DNA from: Trujillonella endophytica | GTDB taxonomy: Bacteria > Actinomycetota > Actinomycetes > Mycobacteriales > Geodermatophilaceae | DNA length: 64,000 nucleotides | Reading direction: 5' to 3' | NCBI RefSeq assembly: GCF_019799905.1 | Contig: NZ_JABGCI010000008.1 | Coordinates: 62,001-126,000, forward strand | Shown: positions 24,203 to 32,136 of the stretch, one piece after another | Layout of the letters: the number at the start of each line of letters is the position of its first letter | How positions within the stretch are numbered: position 1 is the stretch's first letter | Translations under genes and position numbers: made by a program | Notes under the pieces: generated by a model | Told to the model about the DNA's origin: nothing | Databases searched by the model: none | Seen by the model: only the letters and a program-made list of their open reading frames with translations

Positions 24203-25786
24203 GTGGACCCCGGGGCGCCGGCCCGGCCGGCGCCCCGGCGTCGGCGCGCGTCCGGGGGCCTGCGGGAGCTGCGGCGCTCGCCGGTCACCGTCCTGCTGGC
24301 CGCGGCGGTGGCCGCGCTGGCGCTGCTGCCGCTGGGCTACATCGTTCGGTACTCCGCCGACCTGGGCTGGAGCGGCATCACCGAGCTCGTCCTGCGCGAG
24401 CGGGTCGCCGAGCTGCTGTGGAACACCGTCCGGCTGGTCGGCGGCACCGTCGTCGTCTGCGCGGTCCTGGGCGTGGGCGCCGCGTGGCTGGTGGAGCGCT
24501 GCGCGGTCCCCGGCCGCCGCGTGTGGCACGTCCTGCTCGTCGCGCCGCTGGCCGTGCCGGCGTTCGTCAACAGCTACGCCTGGATCTCGCTCCTGCCCGG
24601 GCTGGACACCTACGGCGGGGCGCTCCTGGTGGTCTCGCTGTCGTACTTCCCGTTCGTCTACCTGCCCGCCGTCGCCACGTTCCGCGGGCTGGACCCCGCG
24701 CTGGAGGAGACCGCCCGGGGACTGGGCCTGTCGACCTGGGCGGTCTTCCGCCGCGTGCAGCTGCCTCAGCTGCGGGTCGCGGTGCTCGGCGGCAGCCTGC
24801 TCATCGCACTGCACGTGCTCGCCGAGTTCGGCGCGCTCGCGATGCTGCGGTACCCGACCTTCACCACCGCGATCTACGACCAGTACCGGGCGACCTTCAA
24901 CGGCCCCGGCGCGACCGCGCTGGCCGGCGTCCTCGTGCTGCTGTGCCTGGTCCTGCTGGTCGCCGAGATCCGGCTGCGCGGCCGGCGCGGGTACGCCCGC
25001 ACGGGCGCCGGAGCGGCCCGGCCGGTGCGGCCCGTCCGGCTCGGCGCGCTGACCGGGCCGGCGCTGCTCGCCCTCACCGGCCTGGTGGGGCTGGCCGTCG
25101 CGGTGCCCCTGAGCAGCCTCGCCACCTGGCTGGTCCGCGGCGCCTCCACCTCGCTCGACGTGCCGGAGCTGCTCGCGACGACCGGGTCCACGCTGGGCCT
25201 GGCCGCCGTCGCCGCGGCCGTCACCACGGCGATGGCGTTGCCCACCGGCTGGCTGGCCGTCCGCCGACGCGGACCGATCGCGACGCTCCTGGAGCGGAGC
25301 ACGTACCTGGGCAGCGCGGTGCCGGGCATCGTGATCGCCCTCGCGCTGGTCACCGTGAGCATCCGGGCCTTCCCGTGGCTCTACCAGACGGTGCCGGTGC
25401 TGCTGGCCGCCTACGCGATCCTGTTCCTGCCCCGGGCCATCGTGACCGTGCGCGCCGCGGTCGAGCAGTCACCCCGGCTCTACGACGACGTCGCCGCGTC
25501 GCTGGGCGCCTCGGCGCCGGACCGGCTGCGCCGGGTGACGCTGCCGCTGCTCGCGCCGGGCATCGGCGCGGGGGCCGCGCTGGTGTTCCTCGCCGTCGTC
25601 ACCGAGCTGACCGCCACGCTCCTGCTGGCCCCCACCGGCACCACGACCCTGGCGACGGCGTTCTGGTCGGCGAGCAGCGCGCTCGAGTACGGGGCCGCGG
25701 CGCCGTACGCGGTCGTGATGGTGCTGCTGTCGGCCCCGGCTACCGTGCTGCTCTCCCGCGACGCCCGACGAGGTCTGACCACATGA
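24203..25786 (+). CDS. Fe(III) ABC transporter permease, two fused membrane domains
   Basis: A 527-residue FbpB-type permease with two homologous halves of about six helices each. Each half has an EAA-type loop that contacts the ATPase: LEETARGLGLSTWAVFRRVQLPQLR and YDDVAASLGASAPDRLRRVTLPLLAPG. The GTG at 24203 is the first standard in-frame start after the binding-protein stop and has GGGGA upstream. The stop overlaps an ATG in the unusual triplicated junction leading to the ATPase gene. It moves Fe(III) delivered by the binding lipoprotein across the membrane. Confidence 0.88.
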   Translation: MDPGAPARPAPRRRRASGGLRELRRSPVTVLLAAAVAALALLPLGYIVRYSADLGWSGITELVLRERVAELLWNTVRLVGGTVVVCAVLGVGAAWLVERCAVPGRRVWHVLLVAPLAVPAFVNSYAWISLLPGLDTYGGALLVVSLSYFPFVYLPAVATFRGLDPALEETARGLGLSTWAVFRRVQLPQLRVAVLGGSLLIALHVLAEFGALAMLRYPTFTTAIYDQYRATFNGPGATALAGVLVLLCLVLLVAEIRLRGRRGYARTGAGAARPVRPVRLGALTGPALLALTGLVGLAVAVPLSSLATWLVRGASTSLDVPELLATTGSTLGLAAVAAAVTTAMALPTGWLAVRRRGPIATLLERSTYLGSAVPGIVIALALVTVSIRAFPWLYQTVPVLLAAYAILFLPRAIVTVRAAVEQSPRLYDDVAASLGASAPDRLRRVTLPLLAPGIGAGAALVFLAVVTELTATLLLAPTGTTTLATAFWSASSALEYGAAAPYAVVMVLLSAPATVLLSRDARRGLTT

Positions 25787-25822
25787 GCGCGACGACATGA
25801 GTGCCACGACATGAGCGCATTG
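25781..25822 (+). repeat. Triplicated 14-bp start region with two five-codon frames
   Basis: Three 14-bp units begin ACATGAGCGCGACG, ACATGAGTGCCACG and ACATGAGCGCATTG (25781, 25795, 25809). Each holds ATGA. The permease stop overlaps ATG 25783, which opens a frame MSATT-stop ending at 25800. That stop overlaps ATG 25797, which opens a second MSATT-stop ending at 25814, and that stop overlaps ATG 25811 of the ATPase gene (MSALT). The three ATGs lie in three different frames. Confidence 0.85.
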
Positions 25823-26935
25823 ACCGTCTTCGACGTGACGAAGTCCTACGGCAGCACCCCCGTGCTGACCGGCATCGACCTGCACGTGCCGGCCGGGACG
25901 ACGACCGCGCTGCTCGGCCCCTCCGGGTGCGGCAAGACGACGCTGCTGCGGATCGTCGCGGGCTTCGACGACCCCGACTCGGGCACCGTCGAGCTGGGTG
26001 GCCGGGTGGTCGCGGGCGACGGCCGGGGAGTGCCTGCGCGCCGCCGGGGCATCGGCTTCGTCCCGCAGGAGGGGGGGCTGTTCCCGCACCTGTCCGTGGC
26101 CGCCAACGTCACCTTCGGCCTGCCCCGCCGGCAACGCCGCGACCGCGGCCGCGTGGCCGGGCTGCTCGCGCTCGTCGGGCTGGACGCCGCGCTCGCCGAC
26201 CGCTCGCCGCACCAGCTCTCGGGCGGCCAGCAGCAGAGGGTCGCGCTGGCCCGCGCCCTGGCGCCGGAGCCGTCCCTGGTGCTGCTGGACGAGCCCTTCT
26301 CCTCCCTCGACGCCTCGCTGCGCGAGGAGACCCGCCGCGCGGTCGCCGAGGCGCTGGCGGCCACCGGCGCCACGGCCGTCCTCGTCACCCACGACCAGGC
26401 CGAGGCGCTGTCGACGGCGTCCCAGGTGGCGGTGCTGCGAGGCGGGCGGCTGGTCCAGCTGGCCGATCCGCGGACGCTCTACCGAAGCCCGCAGGACCTC
26501 GACGTGGCGACGTTCGTCGGCGAGGCCGTCGTCCTCCCCGCCGACGTGCGCGACGGCCGGGCGCACTCCGAGGTGGGGGTGCTCCAGCTGGAGCGGCGGA
26601 CCGCCGACGGCCCGGCCCGCGTGCTGCTGCGTCCCGAGCAGCTGCGGCTCACCGCCCCGGCGCCCGACCTGCCCACCGCCCTCGTGCGCACCGTCGACTT
26701 CTTCGGGCACGACGCCCGCGTCGGGCTGGAGCTGGCCTCGGGCCGCGCGGTGAGCGCCCGGCTCGAGGGTCGCGACCTGCCGGAGGCCGGCGACGCCGTC
26801 GGCATCGTCGTCCGCGGCGCCGCGCTGCCGTTCCCGGCCGAGGGGCCGGACGACGCGCTGGTCAGCGGGCCGGAGGTCCGGACGGAGGACGCGCCGGCGG
26901 ACCTGGACGCCACCTGGACGACAGCCGGACGTTAG
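25811..26935 (+). CDS. Fe(III) ABC transporter ATP-binding protein
   Basis: A 374-residue FbpC-like ATPase. Walker A GPSGCGKTT is at residues 36-44, the signature LSGGQQQR near 137-144 and Walker B LVLLDEPFSSLD near 156-167, with a switch His in VLVTHDQAEALS. The C-terminal third is the regulatory TOBE-like domain. The ATG at 25811 is the third of three ATGA overlaps and the only one in frame. Its stop codon lies within the second iron box, so the transporter unit ends where the next iron-controlled unit begins. Confidence 0.92.
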   Translation: MSALTVFDVTKSYGSTPVLTGIDLHVPAGTTTALLGPSGCGKTTLLRIVAGFDDPDSGTVELGGRVVAGDGRGVPARRRGIGFVPQEGGLFPHLSVAANVTFGLPRRQRRDRGRVAGLLALVGLDAALADRSPHQLSGGQQQRVALARALAPEPSLVLLDEPFSSLDASLREETRRAVAEALAATGATAVLVTHDQAEALSTASQVAVLRGGRLVQLADPRTLYRSPQDLDVATFVGEAVVLPADVRDGRAHSEVGVLQLERRTADGPARVLLRPEQLRLTAPAPDLPTALVRTVDFFGHDARVGLELASGRAVSARLEGRDLPEAGDAVGIVVRGAALPFPAEGPDDALVSGPEVRTEDAPADLDATWTTAGR

Positions 26936-26950
26936 GTGTGCCTACGCTCA
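26932..26950 (+). promoter_or_regulatory. Second IdeR/DtxR-like box overlapping a leaderless promoter
   Basis: The 19 bp starting TTAGGTGTGCCT match the IdeR/DtxR consensus at 13 of 19 positions. They contain TACGCT (26943-26948), which ends 7 nt before the GTG at 26956. A bound repressor would cover the -10 hexamer directly. The first 12 bases are identical to the box at 23113. Confidence 0.6.
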
Positions 26951-26955
26951 CTCCC

Positions 26956-27768
26956 GTGGATCTGTTCCTCTTCACCGTCGACCCCTCCTACGGCAGGGAC
27001 GTGCTGGCCGCCGGGGCGACCGGGATCGTCGTCGACTGGGAGCGCCGCGGCAAGGCCCGCCGGCAGCGGGGTGAGGGCACCCAGATCAACGCCGACACGG
27101 TCGAGGACCTGGCCCGGATGCGCGCGGCCACCGACGGGCGGCTGCTCTGCCGGATCAACGGCTACGGGCCCTGGACGGCGGGCGAGGTCGAGGACGCGCT
27201 GGCCGCCGGTGCCGACGAGCTCTTCCTGCCGATGGTGCGCGGCACCGAGGAGGTCGACCGGACCCTCGACCTGGTGGCCGGCCGCTGCGGGCTCGGGATC
27301 CTCGTCGAGACGCAGGACGCCGTCGACCGGGCCGCGGCGCTGGCCCGCCGGCCGCTGTCACGCATCTACGTCGGCCTCAACGACCTGCGGATCGACCGCC
27401 GGAGCACCGAGCTGTTCCGGCCGCTGGTCGACGGCACGGTCGACGCCGTCCGCGCCGAGGTCGCGCAGCCCTTCGGGGTCGGCGGCCTGACCCTGCTCGA
27501 GGGCGGCTCGCCCGTGCCCAGCGCGCTGCTGGCCGCGGAGCTGGTCCGGCTGGGCACCGACTTCACCTTCCTGCGCCGGTCGTTCACCGCCGACATGGCC
27601 GGCCGGGACCCGTTCGTCGAGGTCCCGCGGCTGCTCGCGGGCCTGGACCGGCTGCGCGCCGCCGACGCCGCGACCGCCGCCACCCGCCGCGCGGAGTTCG
27701 TCGTCGCGGTCCAGGGCCCCGGCGCCTCCCCGGCCCCCGCCGCGGCCGCCCTCGCCACCCCGGCGTGA
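26956..27768 (+). CDS. HpcH/HpaI-type aldolase or citrate-lyase-beta-like enzyme
   Basis: A 270-residue TIM-barrel enzyme. Features of the HpcH/HpaI and citrate lyase beta superfamily: TGIVVDWERRGKARRQ with the acidic metal or substrate site, LLCRINGYGPW with the substrate Arg, LPMVRGTEEVD, and GILVETQDAVDRA with metal ligand E118. It probably makes or breaks a C-C bond next to a carboxylate using a divalent metal. It opens a three-gene operon with an epimerase and a glycosyltransferase, under an iron box. The start is GTG with no Shine-Dalgarno. The exact substrate is unknown. Confidence 0.75.
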   Translation: MDLFLFTVDPSYGRDVLAAGATGIVVDWERRGKARRQRGEGTQINADTVEDLARMRAATDGRLLCRINGYGPWTAGEVEDALAAGADELFLPMVRGTEEVDRTLDLVAGRCGLGILVETQDAVDRAAALARRPLSRIYVGLNDLRIDRRSTELFRPLVDGTVDAVRAEVAQPFGVGGLTLLEGGSPVPSALLAAELVRLGTDFTFLRRSFTADMAGRDPFVEVPRLLAGLDRLRAADAATAATRRAEFVVAVQGPGASPAPAAAALATPA

Positions 27769-27781
27769 GGGCCGGCCGCCG

Positions 27782-28645
27782 GTGAGGGCGCTGGTCACCG
27801 GCGCGGGGGGCTTCGTCGGCCGGCACCTCGTGCGGCGGCTGGAGCACGACGGCTGGGACGTCGTCGCGCTGACCCGGTCCTCGGTCGATCTCGCCGACCC
27901 CGTCGCGGGCGCCGCCGCCGTCCGGTCCGCCGACCCCGACGTCGTCTTCTCGCTGGCCGCGGGGCGGGCGAAGGCGACGGCGGCCGACCGTGCCGCCACG
28001 GTGGCGGTCAACACCAGCCCCTGGCTGGTCGACGCGCTGCCCGACCGCTGCCGGGTCGTCGTCCGGCTCGGGTCCTCGACGGAGTACGCGGCCGGACCAC
28101 GGCCGCTGGCCGAGGACGCGCCGCTGGAGCCGCGGGGGTTCTTCGGCGCGACGAAGGCCGCCGGCTCGCTGCTGCTGCAGGCCACCGCCGCCGAGCGCGG
28201 CGTGCGCGCGGCGGTGCTCCGGGCGTTCCAGGTCTACGGCCCCGGCGACCACCCGACCCGCCTGGTCCCCGTCGTGCTCGCCGCCGCCCGCGACGGCGGC
28301 ACGGTGCCGCTGCCCGGGGCGGTCAGCCGGCGCGACTGGGTGTGGGTGGGCGACGTGGTCGACGCCTGCGTGCGCGCGGCCACCACCGCGACGCTGCCGC
28401 CCGGGCAGGTGCTCAACATCGGCACGGGGGTGCAGACCAGCACCGAGGAGCTGGTGGCCGCAGCCGTCCGGGCCACCGGCCGCCCGATCGCCACCGCCCC
28501 CGGGGCGCATCCCGGCCGGTCGTGGGACACCGCCGACTGGGTGTGCGACCCCGGCGCGGCGGCCGAGCTGCTGGGCTGGCGCCCGACGGTGACCCTGGAG
28601 GAGGGCCTGGCCCGCACGTGGGCGGCCGAGGGCGGGACGGCGTGA
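27782..28645 (+). CDS. NAD-dependent epimerase/dehydratase family protein with Phe in place of the catalytic Tyr
   Basis: A 287-residue extended short-chain dehydrogenase for nucleotide sugars. The Rossmann motif GAGGFVG is at residues 7-13 and the GSSTEY segment at 97-102. The YxxxK position reads FGATK (F121, K125): the Tyr that normally donates the proton is Phe. Either activity is altered or another residue substitutes. The rest looks intact, including the C-terminal LGWRPTVTLEEGLARTW typical of sugar epimerases. It overlaps the downstream glycosyltransferase start by 4 bp (GTGA). Confidence 0.82.
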   Translation: MRALVTGAGGFVGRHLVRRLEHDGWDVVALTRSSVDLADPVAGAAAVRSADPDVVFSLAAGRAKATAADRAATVAVNTSPWLVDALPDRCRVVVRLGSSTEYAAGPRPLAEDAPLEPRGFFGATKAAGSLLLQATAAERGVRAAVLRAFQVYGPGDHPTRLVPVVLAAARDGGTVPLPGAVSRRDWVWVGDVVDACVRAATTATLPPGQVLNIGTGVQTSTEELVAAAVRATGRPIATAPGAHPGRSWDTADWVCDPGAAAELLGWRPTVTLEEGLARTWAAEGGTA

Positions 28646-29319
28646 CGGGCCCGCGGGTCGCCGTCGTCGTCCCGGTGTACCGCAACGCCGAGACGCTGGA
28701 GGCCCTCGCCGCCCGCCTGGCCGCGGCGCTGGACGGGCGCAGCTGGCGGCTGAGGTTCGTCGTCGACGGGTCGCCTGACTGCAGCGCGCGGGTCGCCGGC
28801 GACCTGGCCGCGCGCGATCCGCGGATCGCCGCCACGGTGCTGACGGCGAACGTCGGCCAGCACCGGGCGCTGTACGCCGGCCTGGCCGCCGAGCCCGACG
28901 CCGACGCGTGGGTCTGCCTGGACGCCGATCTGCAGGACCCGCCGGAGGCGGTCCCCGTGCTGCTCGACCGGCTGTCGGCCGGCGACGTCGAGGCGGTCTT
29001 CGCCGGCCGGCGCGGGGTCTACACGTCTCCGCTGCGGCGGCTGACCGGGAGCGTGCACCGCCTGCTCGCGACCCGGCTCACGGGCGTGCCGCCGGATGCC
29101 GGGGCGTTCCTGGCGATCGGGCCGCGGGTGCGCGAGGCCGTGCTGAGCGCGTCCGCGCCCAGCATCGTGCTGGCGGTGGGCCTGGCCGGCCGGCCGCTCA
29201 CCAGCGTGCCCGTCTCCCGGGAGCGCCGGGCCGTGGGCGACTCCGCGTGGACGTCCCGGGCCCGGCTGGGCCAGTCCGTGCGGTCACTGGGCTGGGCCGT
29301 GCGGCACCGCCGTCACTGA
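28642..29319 (+). CDS. Family 2 glycosyltransferase
   Basis: A 225-residue GT-A glycosyltransferase resembling dolichol/polyprenol-phosphate sugar transferases but lacking their C-terminal membrane helices. The N-terminal VAVVVPVYRNAETLEALA and the DADLQDPPE motif (D94, D96) supply nucleotide-sugar and metal binding. An Arg-rich stretch SRERRAVGDSAWTSRARLGQSVRSLGW lies at the end. GTG start in a 4-bp overlap with the epimerase gene. It probably adds the sugar made by that enzyme to a lipid or small-molecule acceptor. Its 3' end overlaps the convergent ABC ATPase gene by 7 bp. Confidence 0.85.
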   Translation: MTGPRVAVVVPVYRNAETLEALAARLAAALDGRSWRLRFVVDGSPDCSARVAGDLAARDPRIAATVLTANVGQHRALYAGLAAEPDADAWVCLDADLQDPPEAVPVLLDRLSAGDVEAVFAGRRGVYTSPLRRLTGSVHRLLATRLTGVPPDAGAFLAIGPRVREAVLSASAPSIVLAVGLAGRPLTSVPVSRERRAVGDSAWTSRARLGQSVRSLGWAVRHRRH

Positions 29320-30068
29320 GGCAGGGCTGCCCGGGCGCCGATCTCGCTCGCCGTCCCCTCGGCGACGATGCGACCGGCGGCCAGGACGGAGAGGCGGTCC
29401 GCGAGCCGGCCGGCCTCGTCGAGGTCCCGGGTGGTGAGCAGCACCGTCGTCCCGGCGCGGACCAGGGCGCGCAGCACCGCCGCGACCTCGGCGCGGCAGT
29501 GGGGGTCCAGATCCGTCGTCGGTTCGTCGAGCAGCACCAGCTCGGGCCGGACGACGATGCTGGCGGCGAGGTCGAGGCGGCGGCGCATGGCGGGCGAGTA
29601 GGTCCCGAGTGGCCGGCCGGCCGCCGCGGTGAGCCCGAACCCGGCGAGCAGCTGGTCGGTGCGCTGCAGCGCCGCGGCCCGGGAGTAGCCGAGCAGCCGG
29701 GCGAGCTGGACGAGATTGCCCCCGCCGCTCAGCTGCTCGGCGAAGCCGGCCGACCGCCCGGTGCGGCCGACGCGGTCGCGGACGGCATCGGCCTCGGCCA
29801 CGACGTCGCAGCCGAGCACCCGCGCCGATCCGCCGTCCGGGTGCAGCAGCGTGGCGAGGACGCGGATCAGCGTCGTCTTGCCCGACCCGGCGGCGCCGAC
29901 CACGCCGTGCACGCAGCCGGCAGGGACGCGGAGGTCGACCCCGTCCAGCGCGCGGGTCCCACCGACCACCACGACCAGGCCCCGGACGTCGACCGCCGGC
30001 TCGGGCAGGTGTCCGGACCCCGGGGGTGCGCTGGGGACCGGGGTGGCATCGGGGACGTCCACCGCCAC
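29313..30068 (-). CDS. Orphan ABC-2-type ATP-binding protein, DrrA-like
   Basis: A 251-residue ATPase of the daunorubicin-resistance type. Walker A GAAGSGKTT is at about residues 58-66 and Walker B LVLLDEPTTDLD near 178-189. The signature reads YSPAMRRR instead of the usual YSGGMRRR, so the Gly-Gly that contacts the second ATP is altered. The usual switch His also appears replaced (LLTTRDLDEAG). No permease gene lies next to it. With both changes it may hydrolyse ATP poorly or have a regulatory role. Confidence 0.82.
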   Translation of the reverse strand: MAVDVPDATPVPSAPPGSGHLPEPAVDVRGLVVVVGGTRALDGVDLRVPAGCVHGVVGAAGSGKTTLIRVLATLLHPDGGSARVLGCDVVAEADAVRDRVGRTGRSAGFAEQLSGGGNLVQLARLLGYSRAAALQRTDQLLAGFGLTAAAGRPLGTYSPAMRRRLDLAASIVVRPELVLLDEPTTDLDPHCRAEVAAVLRALVRAGTTVLLTTRDLDEAGRLADRLSVLAAGRIVAEGTASEIGARAALPQ

Positions 30069-30158
30069 GAGCCCACCTCCGGGTCCGTCCCGGCGGGACG
30101 CCCCGCGGGTACGACAGGGAGACGTCGCGCGCAGCGCGGACTCATCGGTCGCGGTGCG

Positions 30159-31598
30159 TCACCGGGTCCACAGCTGCAGCACCAGGTCGGTCTTGCTGCC
30201 CGGGAAGGACCACTCGCGGGACATGGACAACCCGGCGGCGGTGAGGATCTCCACGTCGTCGGAGGACTCGTAGCCGTCGGGGAGCACGCGGCGGATCAGC
30301 CAGACGCGGTCGGCGTCGGGTGGGGCGTCGTCGGGCGGCAGGACGACGTCCGGCCGGAGCCGGGGTTCGAGCGTGCGGACGTAGTGGTCCAGCCCCGTGG
30401 CGGAGCGCTGGTCGGCGGCCACGACCGGCTCGCCGGGCCGCTGCATCCGCGCGACGGCCGGGACCAGCCGGTCGGCCTGCTCCCGCGGTCCGCGGTCGGC
30501 CAGCGGCGCGCTCGCCAGCAGCGAGAAGCCCACGAGGAGCGCGCCGACCGCCGCCCGCGCGCCGCGGGGCACCGCGAGCGCGCCGGCCGCGGCGAGCACG
30601 CCGAGTCCGAGCAGTCCGGCGAGCAGGTAGCGGGGGAGGTAGACGGGCCGGACCAGCTCGGCGAGGAGGAGCAGTGCCAGCGGGACGAGCAGCCAGCAGG
30701 CGGCCACGACGCGGACCCCGCGGGCCCGCACCGCGCCCAGCACCGCGAGCGCCACCGAGAGGTACAGCAGCGGGGTACGGCCTCCCGACCACGCCTCGAC
30801 CGCGAGGTCGGCCAGCGTGCCGCCGGTGTCGCGCAGGTGCTCGGCGTTGCGGCTCCCCGTGCCGTTGAGCAGGTTGACCCCGACGAGGCCGACGGCCGGC
30901 AGGGCGGCGAACGTCCCGACGGCGGCCACCCGCAGAGCCGCCCGGCCGCGCAGCAGCAGGGCCGCGACCACGAACGCGGCGAGCACGGTGACCGCGTACC
31001 AGTGGGCCAGCCCCATGCCGGCGCCGGCGAGCCCGAACAGCACCAGCCCGCGCGGCGGCTCCTGCAGCCAGCGGACCAGGCCCAGCAGCGCCCCCCCGGT
31101 GGCCAGGACCGCGAGGCCGTAGCTGCGGGCCTCGACCGCCTGCTCGAGCACCAGCGGGTTCGCGGCCAGGGTGAGCCCCGCGAGGACGCCGGTGGCGCGG
31201 GTCGTCAGGCGGGCGACGGCCCGGGTGACCAGCGCGATGCCCCCGGCCGTGGCGAGCAGGGAGAAGACGCGCAGGGACGCGTCGCCCCCAAGCCCGGGCA
31301 GCGACATCCACGCGTGGACGACGAGGTAGTAGGGGGCGTTGTACGAGGGCGGGACGCCGGCGAGGTAGCTCGTCGTCCCCTCTCCGGAGGCGATCGCGGA
31401 CAGGATCTCGCCGAGCGGGAGGCGGGCGACCTCGGCGGTGAAGAGCTCGTCGAACCACAGGCCGTGCCCCGCCGCCAGGAGGACGGCGCCGAGCGCGACG
31501 ACCAGCAGCGGCGGGAGCAGCTCCGCGAGCCGGGCCTGGCGCGGGCCGGCGGGGGAGGGGCGCGCTCGCGACGCCGTCGCCACCTCCGTCGTCGCCAC
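30159..31598 (-). CDS. GT-C-fold membrane glycosyltransferase-like protein
   Basis: A 479-residue polytopic membrane protein with about ten or eleven helices between residues 30 and 375, and a C-terminal extracytoplasmic domain. The first loop carries LWFDELFT, the Asp-Glu pair that is catalytic in GT39/GT83-like polyprenyl-phosphate-dependent mannosyl- and arabinosyltransferases. ARSYG near residue 150 also recurs in the family. It probably glycosylates a cell-envelope molecule. GTG start with TACCCT 6 nt upstream and no Shine-Dalgarno. It lies 90 bp upstream of the orphan ABC gene in the same direction. Confidence 0.8.
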   Translation of the reverse strand: MATTEVATASRARPSPAGPRQARLAELLPPLLVVALGAVLLAAGHGLWFDELFTAEVARLPLGEILSAIASGEGTTSYLAGVPPSYNAPYYLVVHAWMSLPGLGGDASLRVFSLLATAGGIALVTRAVARLTTRATGVLAGLTLAANPLVLEQAVEARSYGLAVLATGGALLGLVRWLQEPPRGLVLFGLAGAGMGLAHWYAVTVLAAFVVAALLLRGRAALRVAAVGTFAALPAVGLVGVNLLNGTGSRNAEHLRDTGGTLADLAVEAWSGGRTPLLYLSVALAVLGAVRARGVRVVAACWLLVPLALLLLAELVRPVYLPRYLLAGLLGLGVLAAAGALAVPRGARAAVGALLVGFSLLASAPLADRGPREQADRLVPAVARMQRPGEPVVAADQRSATGLDHYVRTLEPRLRPDVVLPPDDAPPDADRVWLIRRVLPDGYESSDDVEILTAAGLSMSREWSFPGSKTDLVLQLWTR

Positions 31599-31604
31599 GG
31601 AGGG

Positions 31605-31659
31605 AGGGTAGGCGAGCTCCCACTCGCGGCCGCGGAACGTCCGCCCCCGTGCCTACGGT
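31605..31659. promoter_or_regulatory. Paired -10 elements for divergent leaderless genes
   Basis: On the minus strand TACCCT (31605-31610) ends 6 nt before the GT-C gene start at 31598. On the plus strand TACGGT (31654-31659) ends 7 nt before the vsr start at 31667. Neither gene has a Shine-Dalgarno. Confidence 0.5.
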
Positions 31660-31666
31660 CGTCCAG

Positions 31667-32113
31667 GTGGACGACGTCCTCGACCCGGGTCCCGCGCCGC
31701 CGGCGTCGTCGGAGGTGGTGGCTCGCAGGTTCCGGCGGCAGCCGCGCCGGGACACCGCGCACGAACTGGCGGTGCGCCGTCGGCTGCACGCCCGTGGGGC
31801 GCGCTACCGGGTCGACGTACGGCCCTGCCCCGAGACCCGCAGCCGCGGTGACCTCGTCTGGAAGGGACGCCGACTGGTCGTCTTCCTCGACGGGTGCTTC
31901 TGGCACGGCTGCCCGACGTGTGGCCACCTGCCGCACGCCAACGCGGCGTGGTGGTCGGCGAAGCTCGCCGCGAACGTGGCCCGCGACCGGCGGGTGGACG
32001 CGCTGCTCACCGGCCTCGGGTGGCGGGTGCTGCGGTTCTGGGAGCACGAGGACCCGGACGACGTCGTCGACACGATCTGCGTCGCGCTCGCGGAGACGTC
32101 GGCAGGTCGCTGA
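31667..32113 (+). CDS. vsr: Very short patch repair endonuclease
   Basis: A 148-residue Vsr nuclease that nicks next to T:G mismatches left by 5-methylcytosine deamination. It follows the E. coli protein closely: RRDTAHELAVRRRLHARGARYRVD, SRGDLVW with the metal-binding Asp (D62), LDGCFWHGC (C77, H80), AANVARDRR and LGWRVLRFWE. The GTG at 31667 was chosen because TACGGT lies 7 nt upstream; the open frame starts 18 nt earlier. No cytosine methyltransferase is in the window, so it is a solitary vsr. Confidence 0.92.
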   Translation: MDDVLDPGPAPPASSEVVARRFRRQPRRDTAHELAVRRRLHARGARYRVDVRPCPETRSRGDLVWKGRRLVVFLDGCFWHGCPTCGHLPHANAAWWSAKLAANVARDRRVDALLTGLGWRVLRFWEHEDPDDVVDTICVALAETSAGR

Positions 32114-32136
32114 CACCGCCAACGGGCCGGCGGCGG

